Below, one piece after another: positions 44,125 to 53,625 of a DNA stretch of 64,000 bases. Under the pieces are notes generated by a model. It did no database searches and was not told the DNA's origin. It was given only the letters and a program-made list of their open reading frames with translations. Source of the stretch: Cyanobacterium stanieri PCC 7202 (GTDB lineage Bacteria > Cyanobacteriota > Cyanobacteriia > Cyanobacteriales > Cyanobacteriaceae); the NCBI GenBank assembly GCA_000317655.1, contig CP003940.1, forward strand, positions 1,869,547-1,933,546, given 5' to 3'. The position numbers were made by a program, and so were the translations under genes. The stretch's first letter is position 1. Every line of letters starts with the position of its first letter.

Positions 44125-44511
44125 TTATAGCAAAAAGTCTGTTAATACTTCGTCGGGTTCGTCTTCAAATTCATCATCCCATTCACCGTTATCATTATCT
44201 TCTTGAGTATTTTTGGTTTGTAAAGTAGCGACTAATTTTTCCAAAATATCTAATTTGGTAGTTAATCTTTCTATTTGGTAGTCTTTTTTTTCTAAGGTTT
44301 CTAAACGTTGACTAAGTTGTTCATATTTTTCTAATAGTTGGTTATTTTCTAAAGTTAATTTACTTTCAGATAAATAATTGCCGATAATATCTAATACTAA
44401 TTCTTCTATATTTTGTTCCTTTTCAAGGGCAATTTTATCTAATTTTTCTAACCATTCATCAGAAATATTTAAATATAAATTAGCTGTTTGTAATTTTAAA
44501 TCTTCAGACAT
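44125..44511 (-). CDS. Small coiled-coil protein of unknown function
   Basis: The 128 residues are not recognised. The first 50 look like a ribbon-helix-helix-type or helical segment (YLNISDEWLEKLDKIALEKEQNIEELVLDIIGNYL). A coiled coil follows (about 55-100, many L/E/K heptads), and the tail is very acidic (NDNGEWDDEFEDEPDEV). It is divergent from larE. The first segment resembles CopG-like DNA-binding helices, so a small regulator is possible but unproven. Confidence 0.6.
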   Translation of the reverse strand: MSEDLKLQTANLYLNISDEWLEKLDKIALEKEQNIEELVLDIIGNYLSESKLTLENNQLLEKYEQLSQRLETLEKKDYQIERLTTKLDILEKLVATLQTKNTQEDNDNGEWDDEFEDEPDEVLTDFLL

Positions 44512-44636
44512 AGTGAGTATTAATAAAAAAGTGGTAAATTATCATTTAGTTTAATGCTTAAATATCCATGGTACATTCTTTAAACTTATTTCGAGTAGAA
44601 TATAATGGTACTGTAAGATGTTTAGTAAAAGACGGT

Positions 44637-45470
44637 ATGAGCAAAGATAAACTAGAGAAATTAAAAAGTATCTTCACCACCATGGACAAGGCTTTGATTG
44701 CCTATTCTGGGGGAATTGATAGCACCCTAGTTGCTAAAGTTGCTTATGATGTCTTAGGAGACAAAGCGGTTGCGATTACGGCGGTATCTCCTTCCCTTTT
44801 ACCAGAAGAATTGGACGAAGCCCAAGACCAAGCCCAGTTTATTGGGATCAATCATGAGATGATTGTCACTGAGGAAATGGATAACCCTAACTATACCTCA
44901 AATCCCGTTAATCGTTGTTATTTTTGTAAAAGTGAATTACATGATAAATTAAGGGCGATCGCCCTTAAAAGGGGTTATCCTTATGTCATAGATGGGGTGA
45001 ACTATGACGATTTACAAGACTATCGCCCTGGCATAGAAGCCGCTAAAGAAAGAAAAGTGCGATCGCCACTAGCCGAAGTAAAAATATCAAAATTAGAAGT
45101 AAGAGAAATAACCAAACTCTTGAATCTACCATGGTGGGATAAACCTTCTCAACCCTGCCTATCCTCCCGTTTCCCCTACGGAGAAGAAATCACCATCAAT
45201 AAACTTCATCGTGTGGGTAGAGCAGAAATTTATTTACGCAATCTAGGCTATCTCAACTTAAGAGTGAGATCCCAAGGGGATACCGCTAAAATTGAACTAC
45301 TACCCCAACAAATAGCCACTTTTGTTAACGAGGTTGATTTACCCAAATTAGTCAACTATTTTCAAGAATTAGGTTTCACCTACGTTACCCTCGACTTAGA
45401 AGGTTATAGCAGTGGAAAACTAAACAGAGTTATTAACCATTCTTCCAGTGATGACCTTGTCCTGCGATAA
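44637..45470 (+). CDS. larE: LarE-type ATP-dependent sacrificial sulfur transferase
   Basis: From ATG 44637 the protein has 277 residues, the usual length. It shows the PP-loop SGGIDST (24-30), NRCYFCKSELHDKL with the Cys that serves as sulfur source in characterised LarE, and the SQPCLSSRFPYG motif. LarE inserts sulfur into the pyridinium nickel cofactor of lactate racemase. larB and larC are not in the window, so the target pathway is open. The frame reaches back to 44568, but the extra residues are unlike the family. Confidence 0.88.
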   Translation: MSKDKLEKLKSIFTTMDKALIAYSGGIDSTLVAKVAYDVLGDKAVAITAVSPSLLPEELDEAQDQAQFIGINHEMIVTEEMDNPNYTSNPVNRCYFCKSELHDKLRAIALKRGYPYVIDGVNYDDLQDYRPGIEAAKERKVRSPLAEVKISKLEVREITKLLNLPWWDKPSQPCLSSRFPYGEEITINKLHRVGRAEIYLRNLGYLNLRVRSQGDTAKIELLPQQIATFVNEVDLPKLVNYFQELGFTYVTLDLEGYSSGKLNRVINHSSSDDLVLR

Positions 45471-45508
45471 TCTCTATAGTCAACAAAAAAATTATGAGAA
45501 AATAACCC

Positions 45509-46018
45509 GTGAATGCAGAATATTGGATACAAAAACTCGAACTACAAAAACATCCCGAGGGGGGTTATTATCGAGAAACTTATCGTAGTAATGATATTAT
45601 CAAAAAAGATGGTTTGTCATCTCGGGCAATAGAACAAAGAAATTCCTCAACAGCTATTTACTATCTCCTTTCCGAAAAAGACTTTTCCGCATTCCATCGC
45701 CTCAAGAGTGATGAAATATTCCATTTTTATCATGGCGCACCATTACAAGTTCATATTCTCACCTCATCAGGGGAATATAAATCAGTATTACTAGGGGATA
45801 CACAGGGAGAAAATCCTACATTTCAATTAGTTATCAATCAAGGTGATTGGTTTGCCTCGGAAGTGAGTCAACCAAATTCATATAGTTTAATCGGTTGTAC
45901 TGTATCTCCCGGATTTGATTTTAGTGATTTTGAATTAGCCTCTGCCGATGAATTAATAAACCAATACCCAAATTATGAAGAAATTATTACAAGATTAACC
46001 ATAGAGAAAGAGCCTTGA
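45509..46018 (+). CDS. DUF985 (cupin_5) protein
   Basis: The 169-residue protein carries the family signatures LQKHPEGGYYRETYRS, SSTAIYYLLSEKDFSAFHRLKSDEIFHFYHGAPL and the cupin core with CTVSPGFDFSDFELA. Cupin_5 proteins are beta-barrels with a possible epimerase-like or metal-dependent activity. No reaction is established here. The GTG start follows AGAAAATAA, 38 bases after larE, so cotranscription is likely. Confidence 0.9.
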   Translation: MNAEYWIQKLELQKHPEGGYYRETYRSNDIIKKDGLSSRAIEQRNSSTAIYYLLSEKDFSAFHRLKSDEIFHFYHGAPLQVHILTSSGEYKSVLLGDTQGENPTFQLVINQGDWFASEVSQPNSYSLIGCTVSPGFDFSDFELASADELINQYPNYEEIITRLTIEKEP

Positions 46019-46179
46019 TAATGGAGTTTTTTTATTAAGGTTATAATTAAACAAAAAATTTTCTTAAACAGTCAAAATAAAGATATAAAAAACCAAGATA
46101 TTAAATATAGATCAACCATAATAATACCCTTTACCTTTGACGTCTTTGTGAGATAAAAACTATTGATAAACACCTTCTA

Positions 46180-46208
46180 TTGACAAAAATGCCATTAAAT
46201 TTTATAAT
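46180..46208 (+). promoter_or_regulatory. Near-perfect sigma70 promoter for the DUF1868-cobH pair
   Basis: TTGACA (46180-46185) and TATAAT (46203-46208) are both perfect consensus hexamers with an ideal 17-base spacer. The start codon follows 65 bases after the -10 box, after a GAGGAGAAA ribosome-binding site. Confidence 0.8.
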
Positions 46209-46272
46209 ATTTTTTGCTTTTTAAAAAAGTTATAAATGCCAACAATTTAAAAACTAATCGAGGAGAAAAAGA

Positions 46273-47049
46273 ATGGATGGAAACTATCAAAGCTATATCA
46301 ACAGAGTTGTGCAAATGACTGCACCTGTTAATTATGAACAACAAATACAAAATATTCAGTCATCCCCTAAGTTTGAAGGGCAAAAGCCTGTTGAGTTTCC
46401 TGGATATACTATTATTACTCCTCCTCACGGAGAATCTAATTATAATCAAGAGTTTTATCAAAAGTTAGCTCAAACTCAACAAAAATTAGTAAAAGGATTG
46501 GGGGCTGATTTTTTTGTGGCTTTACCTGCGGATAGTTTTCATATTACTTTGGCGGATTTAATTTGGGATAATATTTATCTGGATGCGGTGACAAAAAATC
46601 CGAATTTTGATCAGTTATTAATTAGACAAGTTGAGAGTATTTTTAAGGACTATAAGACTGTTTATAAGGAGTTAAAGGCTTATGAGTTTGATGTTTTAGG
46701 TATCTCGATTTTTCCCCGTGCTATTGCGGTATGTTTAGCACCCAAGGAGGAGTTTTACGAGTCAGTGGTCAAACTAAGAAAGTTAATTTATCAGGATGAG
46801 CAAATTATTGATTTAGGCATTGAACAAAATTATGAGTTTGCGGCCCATGTTACCCTTGGTTATTTTAGTAATGTATCTGATGATTTTGATCAGGATAAAG
46901 TAAAGTCTGTAATTACGGAAATCAATGATCAATGGTTAGAAAATTCTCCTTCTACTTTCACGGTGGAACAGTTTGAGGTAAGAAAATTTACTGATATGAC
47001 TAATTTTGTTCGTCAGGATGATTGGGCTGTAATTAAGTTGCAAAAATAG
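46273..47049 (+). CDS. DUF1868 / 2H-phosphoesterase-like protein
   Basis: The 258 residues contain two H-x-T-L motifs, HITLADL (around 97) and HVTLGYF (around 195). They are spaced as in 2H phosphoesterases, the fold of RNA ligase-type and cyclic phosphodiesterases. The sequence fits the uncharacterised DUF1868 group. A cytoplasmic cyclic-nucleotide or RNA phosphoesterase is inferred. It has a perfect promoter and is followed eight bases later by cobH, so the two are almost surely cotranscribed. Confidence 0.8.
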   Translation: MDGNYQSYINRVVQMTAPVNYEQQIQNIQSSPKFEGQKPVEFPGYTIITPPHGESNYNQEFYQKLAQTQQKLVKGLGADFFVALPADSFHITLADLIWDNIYLDAVTKNPNFDQLLIRQVESIFKDYKTVYKELKAYEFDVLGISIFPRAIAVCLAPKEEFYESVVKLRKLIYQDEQIIDLGIEQNYEFAAHVTLGYFSNVSDDFDQDKVKSVITEINDQWLENSPSTFTVEQFEVRKFTDMTNFVRQDDWAVIKLQK

Positions 47050-47057
47050 ATAAAATT

Positions 47058-47669
47058 TTGACTAATTTAAGTAATCCGATTATTGAAAAAAGTTTTGCCA
47101 TTATCGATGAAATTGTTGGGCAACATTCCTTGACTTTTTCTGAGTATGAAATTGCCCGAAGAATTATTCACACTACGGCAGATTTTGATTATCTCAATCT
47201 CTTATATTGTAGTCCAAGGGCGATCGCCCTTACCCTAGAATTTCTCAAAAAAGGAACTCCCATCGTCACCGATGTAAGTATGATCAAAGAGGGCATCAAA
47301 ACCATGGTAGGGCGTACATTCCAAAACCAAATCATTGTGGCGGTAAAACAAGCCCCCATGGCGGAGGAAGGAAAAACCAGAACCGAAACTGGTATGCTGA
47401 GGTGTATCCAAAAATATCCAGAAGCCATTTATATTGTCGGCAATGCGCCCACCGCCCTTCTGGCATTGTGTGAGCAAGTGAAACAACAAAAAACCAAGCC
47501 CCCCGTCATTATCGGAGTACCCGTGGGCTTTGTAGCCGTATTAGAAGCCAAAGAAGCCCTGCGCCAGTTGGACATACCCCAAATTCAAATCCAGGGCAAT
47601 AAAGGAGGCTCGACGGTAGCCGCCGCCATCCTTAACGCCCTCTTGGTTATGGCTTACCGTCAGGGTTAA
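47058..47669 (+). CDS. cobH: Precorrin-8X methylmutase
   Basis: The 203-residue enzyme has the signature EIARRIIHTTADFDY with the catalytic His38, TDVSMIKEGI, and GVPVGFVAVLEAKEAL. It moves the methyl group from C11 to C12 in corrin-ring synthesis (CobH/CbiC). The start is TTG at 47058, with no ATG near. It lies eight bases after the DUF1868 gene. Its 3' end overlaps the convergent hisD by 23 bases. Confidence 0.95.
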   Translation: MTNLSNPIIEKSFAIIDEIVGQHSLTFSEYEIARRIIHTTADFDYLNLLYCSPRAIALTLEFLKKGTPIVTDVSMIKEGIKTMVGRTFQNQIIVAVKQAPMAEEGKTRTETGMLRCIQKYPEAIYIVGNAPTALLALCEQVKQQKTKPPVIIGVPVGFVAVLEAKEALRQLDIPQIQIQGNKGGSTVAAAILNALLVMAYRQG

Positions 47670-48954
47670 TTCTCAACTTCACCGAATCCCCATGGGAAGG
47701 CAACCCTTCCGCCTCTGTCAGGGCCATGATGGCATTAGACACTTTTTGCAAAGCGTGGGGATTATATTCAATTAAACTTGAGTATTTCATAAAGGTTTCC
47801 ACCCCCAACGCAGAAGCGTAACGAGCCGCCCCTGACGTGGGTAGGGTGTGGTTTGGACCTGCTAAATAGTCTCCCACCGCCTCGGGGGTGGAGTTGCCCA
47901 AGAAAATCGCTCCTGCGTGGCGGATATGGGTCATTAATTCCCAAGGTTCTTCTACTTCTAACTCTAAATGTTCAGGGGCGAATAAATTGGATAGTTGCGC
48001 CGCTTCCTCTAGGTTTTCAGTCACTATCACTACACCATAATGGGCGATCGCCTTTTCCGTCAACACCTTACGGGGATGATTTTCCAACTGCTTAACTACC
48101 TCCTTCTGCACCCCCTGCGCAAGGGGTAAATAGTCTGTAATCAAAATAGCCGCCGCCAAGGGGTCATGCTCCGCCTGGGCTAGTAAATCCGCCGCTACAT
48201 GAACAGGATTCGCCTGTTTATCGGCAATTACCAACACCTCACTAGGCCCTGCCAAAGAATCGATGCCCACCGTGCCAAACACTTCCTTTTTCGCTAGAGT
48301 GACAAATATATTACCCGGCCCTGTGATCACATCCACATTAGGAATCGTTTCCGTACCATAGGCAAGGGCTGCCACCGCTTGGGCGCCCCCCACCCGATAA
48401 ATTTCCGTTACCCCCGCTTCACTAGCTGCCACCAACACCGCAGGATTAATTTTCGCCCCCTCACTCGGAGGAGTTACCATGACAATACGAGGAACTTTCG
48501 CCACCTTCGCAGGGATAGCATTCATCAGTACCGTACTAGGATAAGAAGCCCTACCCCCCGGTACATACAAACCAGCCCTATCCACAGGGGTATAACGTCT
48601 ACCCAAAGTTACCCCATCGGTGGGAAAACTGACCCAAGACTTAGGCACCCTTTGCTGATGAAAAGCCTCAATTTGTTTTGCCGCCAACTTGATAGCCGAC
48701 AGTAAATCCCGAGAAATCTGTTGATAAGCAGTATCAATTTCCGCACCGCTAACCTTAAGGTTACTTTCGTTGATAGTTTGTCGGTCGAACTTCTGAGTAT
48801 AATCAAATAAGGCTTGATTTCCATGCTTTCTCACCGTCGCAATGATTTCCTTAACGATGGACTCTTGAATATGAGTTTCATCATTGTGAGTGCGATTCTC
48901 TATTCTTTTTAACTCTTGTTTTGCTTCACCCTTATCTGTGATTATTCTCAGCAT
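47647..48954 (-). CDS. hisD: Histidinol dehydrogenase
   Basis: The 435-residue enzyme shows GLYVPGGRASYPSTVLMNAIPAKVAKV, the DVITGPGNIFVTLAK region, QAEHDPLA with the zinc/catalytic Glu-His, and the C-terminal GPNHTLPT. It performs the last two oxidations of histidine synthesis. Length and start are standard. It stands alone, overlaps cobH tail-to-tail and lies divergent from pxcA. Confidence 0.96.
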   Translation of the reverse strand: MLRIITDKGEAKQELKRIENRTHNDETHIQESIVKEIIATVRKHGNQALFDYTQKFDRQTINESNLKVSGAEIDTAYQQISRDLLSAIKLAAKQIEAFHQQRVPKSWVSFPTDGVTLGRRYTPVDRAGLYVPGGRASYPSTVLMNAIPAKVAKVPRIVMVTPPSEGAKINPAVLVAASEAGVTEIYRVGGAQAVAALAYGTETIPNVDVITGPGNIFVTLAKKEVFGTVGIDSLAGPSEVLVIADKQANPVHVAADLLAQAEHDPLAAAILITDYLPLAQGVQKEVVKQLENHPRKVLTEKAIAHYGVVIVTENLEEAAQLSNLFAPEHLELEVEEPWELMTHIRHAGAIFLGNSTPEAVGDYLAGPNHTLPTSGAARYASALGVETFMKYSSLIEYNPHALQKVSNAIMALTEAEGLPSHGDSVKLRINPDGKP

Positions 48955-49081
48955 CTGTAATATATCAAACGGTGTACCTTACAATATATGTTTTATGATA
49001 ACAATGTTATTCGGTGATTTGTAGTCAATACCCAAAAATAACTCATAAAATATTAAATCATGTAACCGTTGCATAGCTTTC

Positions 49082-50371
49082 ATGTTCAACCAAATTTTTC
49101 GCTATACAAAACGCTCCCTTGCCCGTAGTGCCGAAAATGCCCTTGAATCAGCCTATCAAGCAGCGTTAAAAATTAAAAACCTTGAAATTGATCATTTTCA
49201 AGGAAAAAAAATCACCCTTCAAAATGGAGTCCATAGCGAAAGAGTATTTACTTATTTTCAAGGGGAATTAAAAAGTAATTTAAAAATTATTGATCTCAAA
49301 TTAACTCAATTTAAAACCAGTCAATATTTTAATAATTTATTTTCTAATCACAAACAAAATTATAACTACGATAGCAACAATCAAAAAATTACTCTCAGTC
49401 AATCATTAATCATCGAAAAACTTGATTTTATTGACCAAATAGTTAATAAATATCTGCAAGAGTCAGACACTAATCCTAAACAAGTACCTAACCTATCTAA
49501 AAACACTAAAAATCCCGTCATTGACATTCCCGCAGGAGACGACAAAAAACTAGAAACAGTATCTGACAAAACCAGTGTCCTACCCCGTTCTTTTTTACGA
49601 ACATTAACCAAGATCAAAGATGAAATTAATCCCGATTCTCAAGACACAGAAGAAGAATTAATTAATCGTTTTCGTCGCTCCAAATATAAAACTGCCGTAT
49701 CTGTAAAATTTCTTTTATTTCTGATCATAATACCGATTTTAGTTCATAATATCAGTAAAATTGCCATCGGTAGAACATTCATTGATCCCTACTTTGCTAA
49801 CCATCAAGAAATCGTTTTTATCAATCAAGACTTACAAGAAGAAGCCCTCAACGAATTAAGAATTTTTGAGGAAAATCTGGAACTAAAAACCATGATTGGG
49901 TTAATGCCAGAGTTAACCCCAGAAGAAAGAGAAATCAACATCCAAGAAAAAGCTCAAGAGTTAGCCCAAAACTACCGCCGTCAGAGTGCCAATGCCATAA
50001 AAAATATTTTCTCCGATATACTTGCTTTTATTGCCTTTGCCATCATCCTTGTGTCTAGTCGTCAAGAATTACAAATTCTCAAATCCTTCTTAGATGAATT
50101 AATTTATGGCTTAAGTGATTCTGCAAAAGCATTTTTAATTATTCTTTTCACCGACATATTTGTCGGTTTCCACTCTCCCCACGGATGGGAAATTGTTTTG
50201 GAAAGTGTTGCTCGTCATTTCGGCTTGGCAGAAAATAGAGACTTTAATTTCCTTTTTATCGCCACATTTCCCGTAATCCTTGATACGGTTTTAAAGTATT
50301 GGATTTTCCGTTACCTTAATCGTATATCTCCCTCGGCGGTGGCTACCTACAAGAATATGAATGAATCTTGA
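49082..50371 (+). CDS. pxcA: Proton-extrusion protein PxcA (CemA/CotA family)
   Basis: The 429-residue protein has a long hydrophilic N-terminal part. Four membrane segments follow in the C-terminal half (FLLFLIIIPILVHNISKIAIGR, FSDILAFIAFAIILVS, SAKAFLIILFTDIFVGFHSPHGWE, LFIATFPVILDTVLKYWIFRYLNRISP). The motif GFHSPHGWE is diagnostic of the CemA family. PxcA supports light-dependent proton export and pH homeostasis at the plasma membrane. Its presence is strong evidence for a cyanobacterium. Confidence 0.95.
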   Translation: MFNQIFRYTKRSLARSAENALESAYQAALKIKNLEIDHFQGKKITLQNGVHSERVFTYFQGELKSNLKIIDLKLTQFKTSQYFNNLFSNHKQNYNYDSNNQKITLSQSLIIEKLDFIDQIVNKYLQESDTNPKQVPNLSKNTKNPVIDIPAGDDKKLETVSDKTSVLPRSFLRTLTKIKDEINPDSQDTEEELINRFRRSKYKTAVSVKFLLFLIIIPILVHNISKIAIGRTFIDPYFANHQEIVFINQDLQEEALNELRIFEENLELKTMIGLMPELTPEEREINIQEKAQELAQNYRRQSANAIKNIFSDILAFIAFAIILVSSRQELQILKSFLDELIYGLSDSAKAFLIILFTDIFVGFHSPHGWEIVLESVARHFGLAENRDFNFLFIATFPVILDTVLKYWIFRYLNRISPSAVATYKNMNES

Positions 50372-50507
50372 TTTTTTTTCCTCCGTTCTCCAGATGTTAG
50401 CTTGTTGTGGGTGGAAGTTTCAATATAAATAATGTTTTGTCGCTCGTCTTTTTGATAAACTTAATAAAGTTTGAACATAGCTATCAAAAAAAAGGAGTTT
50501 AGTTGTT

Positions 50508-51065
50508 GTGGCAAATCGTACGATTTTGGTAATTGACGATAGTATGGTTATTAGACGTACTGTTAAAGATATGTTACCCCCCGGTAAATTTGATGTGGTA
50601 GAAGCAAAAGATGGTTTACAGGGAATGGAGTTGTTAAAAAGTAACAATCCTGACATGATCATGTTAGATTTTTTCTTACCAAAAATGAGTGGTTGGGATG
50701 TTTATCAAGAAATCCAGAAAAATCCTCAACTAAGGGCGATTCCTCTTTTGCTAATGTCAGGAAGAAAGGATGAAGTTACTGACAAAATTCCTGAACCTTT
50801 TGAATATTTTGCCTTTTTAGAAAAACCTTTTGACCAAAAACAATTGGTACAGGGCATCCGAGATGCCATGGAAAGATCGAAAAAACTGGCTCAAATGCTA
50901 CAACAGTCTGCCTCAAAACAAACTACTACAGCGGTGGCTTCTTCGGGAGATAGTGCCAATGTTGCTAAATTAAATGCCCGAATTGCTCACTTAGAAGGGG
51001 AAGTGGATAAGTTGAAAAAACAAATGAATCAGCTAGTGGGTTTTATTAAGAAAAAGTTACAGTAA
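50508..51065 (+). CDS. CheY-type response regulator with C-terminal coiled coil
   Basis: The 185 residues comprise a receiver domain (Asp10-Asp11, phosphoacceptor Asp54, a Thr/Ser at MSG, Lys in FLEKPFD) and a linker rich in Gln/Thr. A short coiled coil (LNARIAHLEGEVDKLKKQMNQLVGFIKKKLQ) follows. There is no DNA-binding or enzymatic output. It probably signals by protein contact, like PatA-type or motility regulators. The partner kinase is not adjacent. The GTG start follows AAAGGAG. Confidence 0.85.
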   Translation: MANRTILVIDDSMVIRRTVKDMLPPGKFDVVEAKDGLQGMELLKSNNPDMIMLDFFLPKMSGWDVYQEIQKNPQLRAIPLLLMSGRKDEVTDKIPEPFEYFAFLEKPFDQKQLVQGIRDAMERSKKLAQMLQQSASKQTTTAVASSGDSANVAKLNARIAHLEGEVDKLKKQMNQLVGFIKKKLQ

Positions 51066-51121
51066 GTTTTGCTCCCCTTGGGTGATACTGTGTTTGATAA
51101 GATTAATTTTTTTGCTTCAAT

Positions 51122-51325
51122 ATGACTGTTAATAACTCCTTTTTTTTCATTCTGAAGGTATTAGTAATTTCTGCTTTAATATCAATTATTATTAAATACG
51201 TTCCCAGTAATTTTAATTTAATTAGTCAAACACATTTAGCGTTACCCATCGTTTTTACACCAACTATTATCGTTTTAATTATTTTATCTTATAGAAGTTT
51301 ATCAGCTAAAGATATGAGTAAATAA
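51122..51325 (+). CDS. Small two-helix membrane protein, unknown
   Basis: The 67 residues contain two hydrophobic segments (about 8-24 and 40-58) joined by a short polar loop, with a charged C-terminus (RSLSAKDMSK). It lies between a response regulator and an AI-2E-type exporter on the same strand. The ribosome-binding site is weak. No family is recognised. It may be part of the exporter transcript. Confidence 0.5.
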   Translation: MTVNNSFFFILKVLVISALISIIIKYVPSNFNLISQTHLALPIVFTPTIIVLIILSYRSLSAKDMSK

Positions 51326-51417
51326 TTAGCTTCTTTTTTTAATAATTAAAATTTGACCAGAAAAAATAGTTTTACCTCTCAAAAACTATTTTTCGCCAAA
51401 ACTAAAGGTTAATCGCC

Positions 51418-52452
51418 ATGAACTTTGCAAAATGGGTAAGTTTTTCCCTCGTTATTATTTTAGTTTATATCACTTGGCAGATAAGACAATTACTTTTGTT
51501 GGCTTTGACGGCGGTAGTTTTGGCCATTAGCCTTAATATCTTAGTATTACAAATGCGTCGCTTTGGGATGAAACGAAATTATGCGGTTGCATTATCAATT
51601 TTGTTTTTGTTGGGTATCATTTTTCTATTTGGTAGTTTGGTTGTTCCTTCTTTAATTACCCAATTGGAAGAGTTATCCAATTTAGTACCTAAAGGGATTG
51701 ACCAATTAATTTTGGAATTAAATAATTTGAGGGATAGTCTTGCTTTAGATGTGATTGATGCCTTACCTACTTTGGAGCAAATTTTATCTCAATTACAACC
51801 TATTTTGAATGAGTTGGTAAGTCGAGGGGTGACGATTGTTTCAGGTTTCTTTGGGGTTTTACTAAGCAGTATATTACTCTTGGCTTTAAGTTTAATGATT
51901 TTAGTAGATCCTATTCCCTATCGTAATGGTTTTATTCGTTTATTTCCTCAATTTTATCGTCCTCGTATTGACCAAATTCTTGTATACTGCGAGAAGGATT
52001 TACAGGAATGGTTAACGGATACTTTAATTAAGATTTTTAGTGCTATTGTTCTAAGTTCTTTAATCTTATTTATTTTTAGTATTCCTTTGGTTTGGGTGCA
52101 AGGTTTGTTGGCAGGATTTTTAGTGTTAATACCCTACATTGGTCCTACTATTAGTGTTATTTCACCCATGGCGATCGCATTTATAACCTCATCATGGAAA
52201 CCATGGGTAATACTATTTTTTTATATACTAATATATCAGCTAATTGAATACGCAATCTTGCCGAAACTAAGAAAAAATAGACTAAGATTATCCCCTGCCA
52301 ATGTAATTATTGGAGAGGTTTTTTTTGGTAGTCTATTGGGCATTTTAGGATTATTTTTAGCCCTTCCCTTAACTATTATTTCCCAAATTTTTGTCAAAGA
52401 AATATTAGTTAAGGATATTTTAGATCAAATCAATCGTCAAAATGAGCTATAA
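51418..52452 (+). CDS. AI-2E/PerM-family membrane transporter
   Basis: The 344-residue protein has about eight membrane segments and the family signatures LLALTAVVLAISLNILVLQM, GVTIVSGFFGVLLSSILLLALSLMILVDP, and PLVWVQGLLAGFLVLIPYIGPTISV. The family exports small molecules (autoinducer-2 in E. coli) or exchanges Na+ for H+ in halophiles. The substrate here is unknown. The ATG gives the expected start. Confidence 0.92.
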   Translation: MNFAKWVSFSLVIILVYITWQIRQLLLLALTAVVLAISLNILVLQMRRFGMKRNYAVALSILFLLGIIFLFGSLVVPSLITQLEELSNLVPKGIDQLILELNNLRDSLALDVIDALPTLEQILSQLQPILNELVSRGVTIVSGFFGVLLSSILLLALSLMILVDPIPYRNGFIRLFPQFYRPRIDQILVYCEKDLQEWLTDTLIKIFSAIVLSSLILFIFSIPLVWVQGLLAGFLVLIPYIGPTISVISPMAIAFITSSWKPWVILFFYILIYQLIEYAILPKLRKNRLRLSPANVIIGEVFFGSLLGILGLFLALPLTIISQIFVKEILVKDILDQINRQNEL

Positions 52453-52531
52453 AAATATTGCAGATATTTCACTCTAAAGAATTGGATAGGCAAATACAGG
52501 GGTTAATTTTGCCCCCTTGCTTTGCTACACC

Positions 52532-53017
52532 TTAGTGTAAATGGGATTCGATAAACCAAAGACGCTTATCAATGGTACGAGAAATTTCGGTGTATAAATC
52601 GGCGGTGTCAGCATCCCCTAAATTTTCTGCCAAATCAATGGCTTTTCTCAAATGGGCGCCATAGGTGGCATATCTATCTGCCAAAGCGGTTAAATGTTCT
52701 TCTCCTGTCACCGCAGTGAGGGGATAATCTTCTAAAATAGAGTTAGTAGCGGCGACTTTTACAGTACCAAGGGCAACAGCCGCTAGGGCGGTTACTCTTT
52801 CGGCAACCATATCCACATACTCTTCCAATTCTCCTGCCATTTCGTCAAAAAATTCATGGAGTTGGTAAAAGTCTTTACCCTTTACATTCCAGTGGGCTTG
52901 TTTGGTTTGGGTTTTTAAATCGATGGTACTGGCTAAGGTTTGATTGAGCAGGGTGGCTACCTTATCACGGGTTTCCTCGCCTAAATCTAATCTTGTTTTA
53001 TATAAATGAGTTCCCAT
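52532..53017 (-). CDS. Dps-family ferritin-like DNA-protection protein
   Basis: The 161-residue protein has the Dps ferroxidase signature AHWNVKGKDFYQLHEFFDEMA (His42, His54, Asp58 and nearby Glu). It also has LEDYPLTAVTGEEHL in the middle helix and a DADTADLYTEISRTIDKRLWFIESHL ending. Dps dodecamers oxidise and store iron and protect DNA under oxidative stress. The N-terminus is short and lacks a lysine-rich tail, so DNA binding may be weak. The gene is monocistronic. Confidence 0.94.
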   Translation of the reverse strand: MGTHLYKTRLDLGEETRDKVATLLNQTLASTIDLKTQTKQAHWNVKGKDFYQLHEFFDEMAGELEEYVDMVAERVTALAAVALGTVKVAATNSILEDYPLTAVTGEEHLTALADRYATYGAHLRKAIDLAENLGDADTADLYTEISRTIDKRLWFIESHLH

Positions 53018-53126
53018 ATATATGTGATTCTCCTTAATAAATAATTGCTATTTCATGCAGTGTATAGCTTACAGTCAGCTATGCACTAATTCCACCTTAA
53101 CAAACATTTACACAAAACCGCAAAAT

Positions 53127-53603
53127 TTACATGTTTCTTTTCGTTTTAAACCACTGTTGTAATAGGTTGCGACAGTCGTGGGCTTTGATACCTGCAATCA
53201 CTTCCAAATGGTGATTTGAGCAATGGCTATCGGGTAAATTAATCACCGTGCGCACGGCGCCTGTTTTGAAGTCATCTATCCCATACACTAGGGTTTTGAT
53301 TCGGCTGTGGATGATGGCACCAATACACATGGGGCATGGTTCGAGGGTAACATATAAGGTACATCCATCCAAGCGCCAATCTTTTTTTATGCGGGATGCC
53401 TGACGGATGGCGAGTATTTCTGCGTGGGCGGTGGCATCGTTATCTCTTTCTTTTCGGTTATGGGCGATCGCCATTAATTGATTATTTTTATCAACAATTA
53501 CCGCACCGACGGGTATTTCCCCCTGTTTTCCTGCTTCTTGGGCTTGTTGATATGCTTGATTCATCCAATGAAGATGATTTTTATAAATGGGATTATTAAT
53601 CAT
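53127..53603 (-). CDS. tadA: tRNA(adenine34) deaminase TadA
   Basis: The 158-residue zinc deaminase has HAEI (His60, Glu62) and PCPMC (Cys90, Cys93), with NRKERDNDATAHAEILAIRQAS typical of TadA rather than other cytidine deaminases. It converts adenosine to inosine at tRNA-Arg position 34. Length is normal. A hypothetical lumen protein gene lies 23 bases upstream on the same strand, so they may be cotranscribed. Confidence 0.93.
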   Translation of the reverse strand: MINNPIYKNHLHWMNQAYQQAQEAGKQGEIPVGAVIVDKNNQLMAIAHNRKERDNDATAHAEILAIRQASRIKKDWRLDGCTLYVTLEPCPMCIGAIIHSRIKTLVYGIDDFKTGAVRTVINLPDSHCSNHHLEVIAGIKAHDCRNLLQQWFKTKRNM

Positions 53604-53625
53604 TTTTGCCGTTATAAAATGAAGT

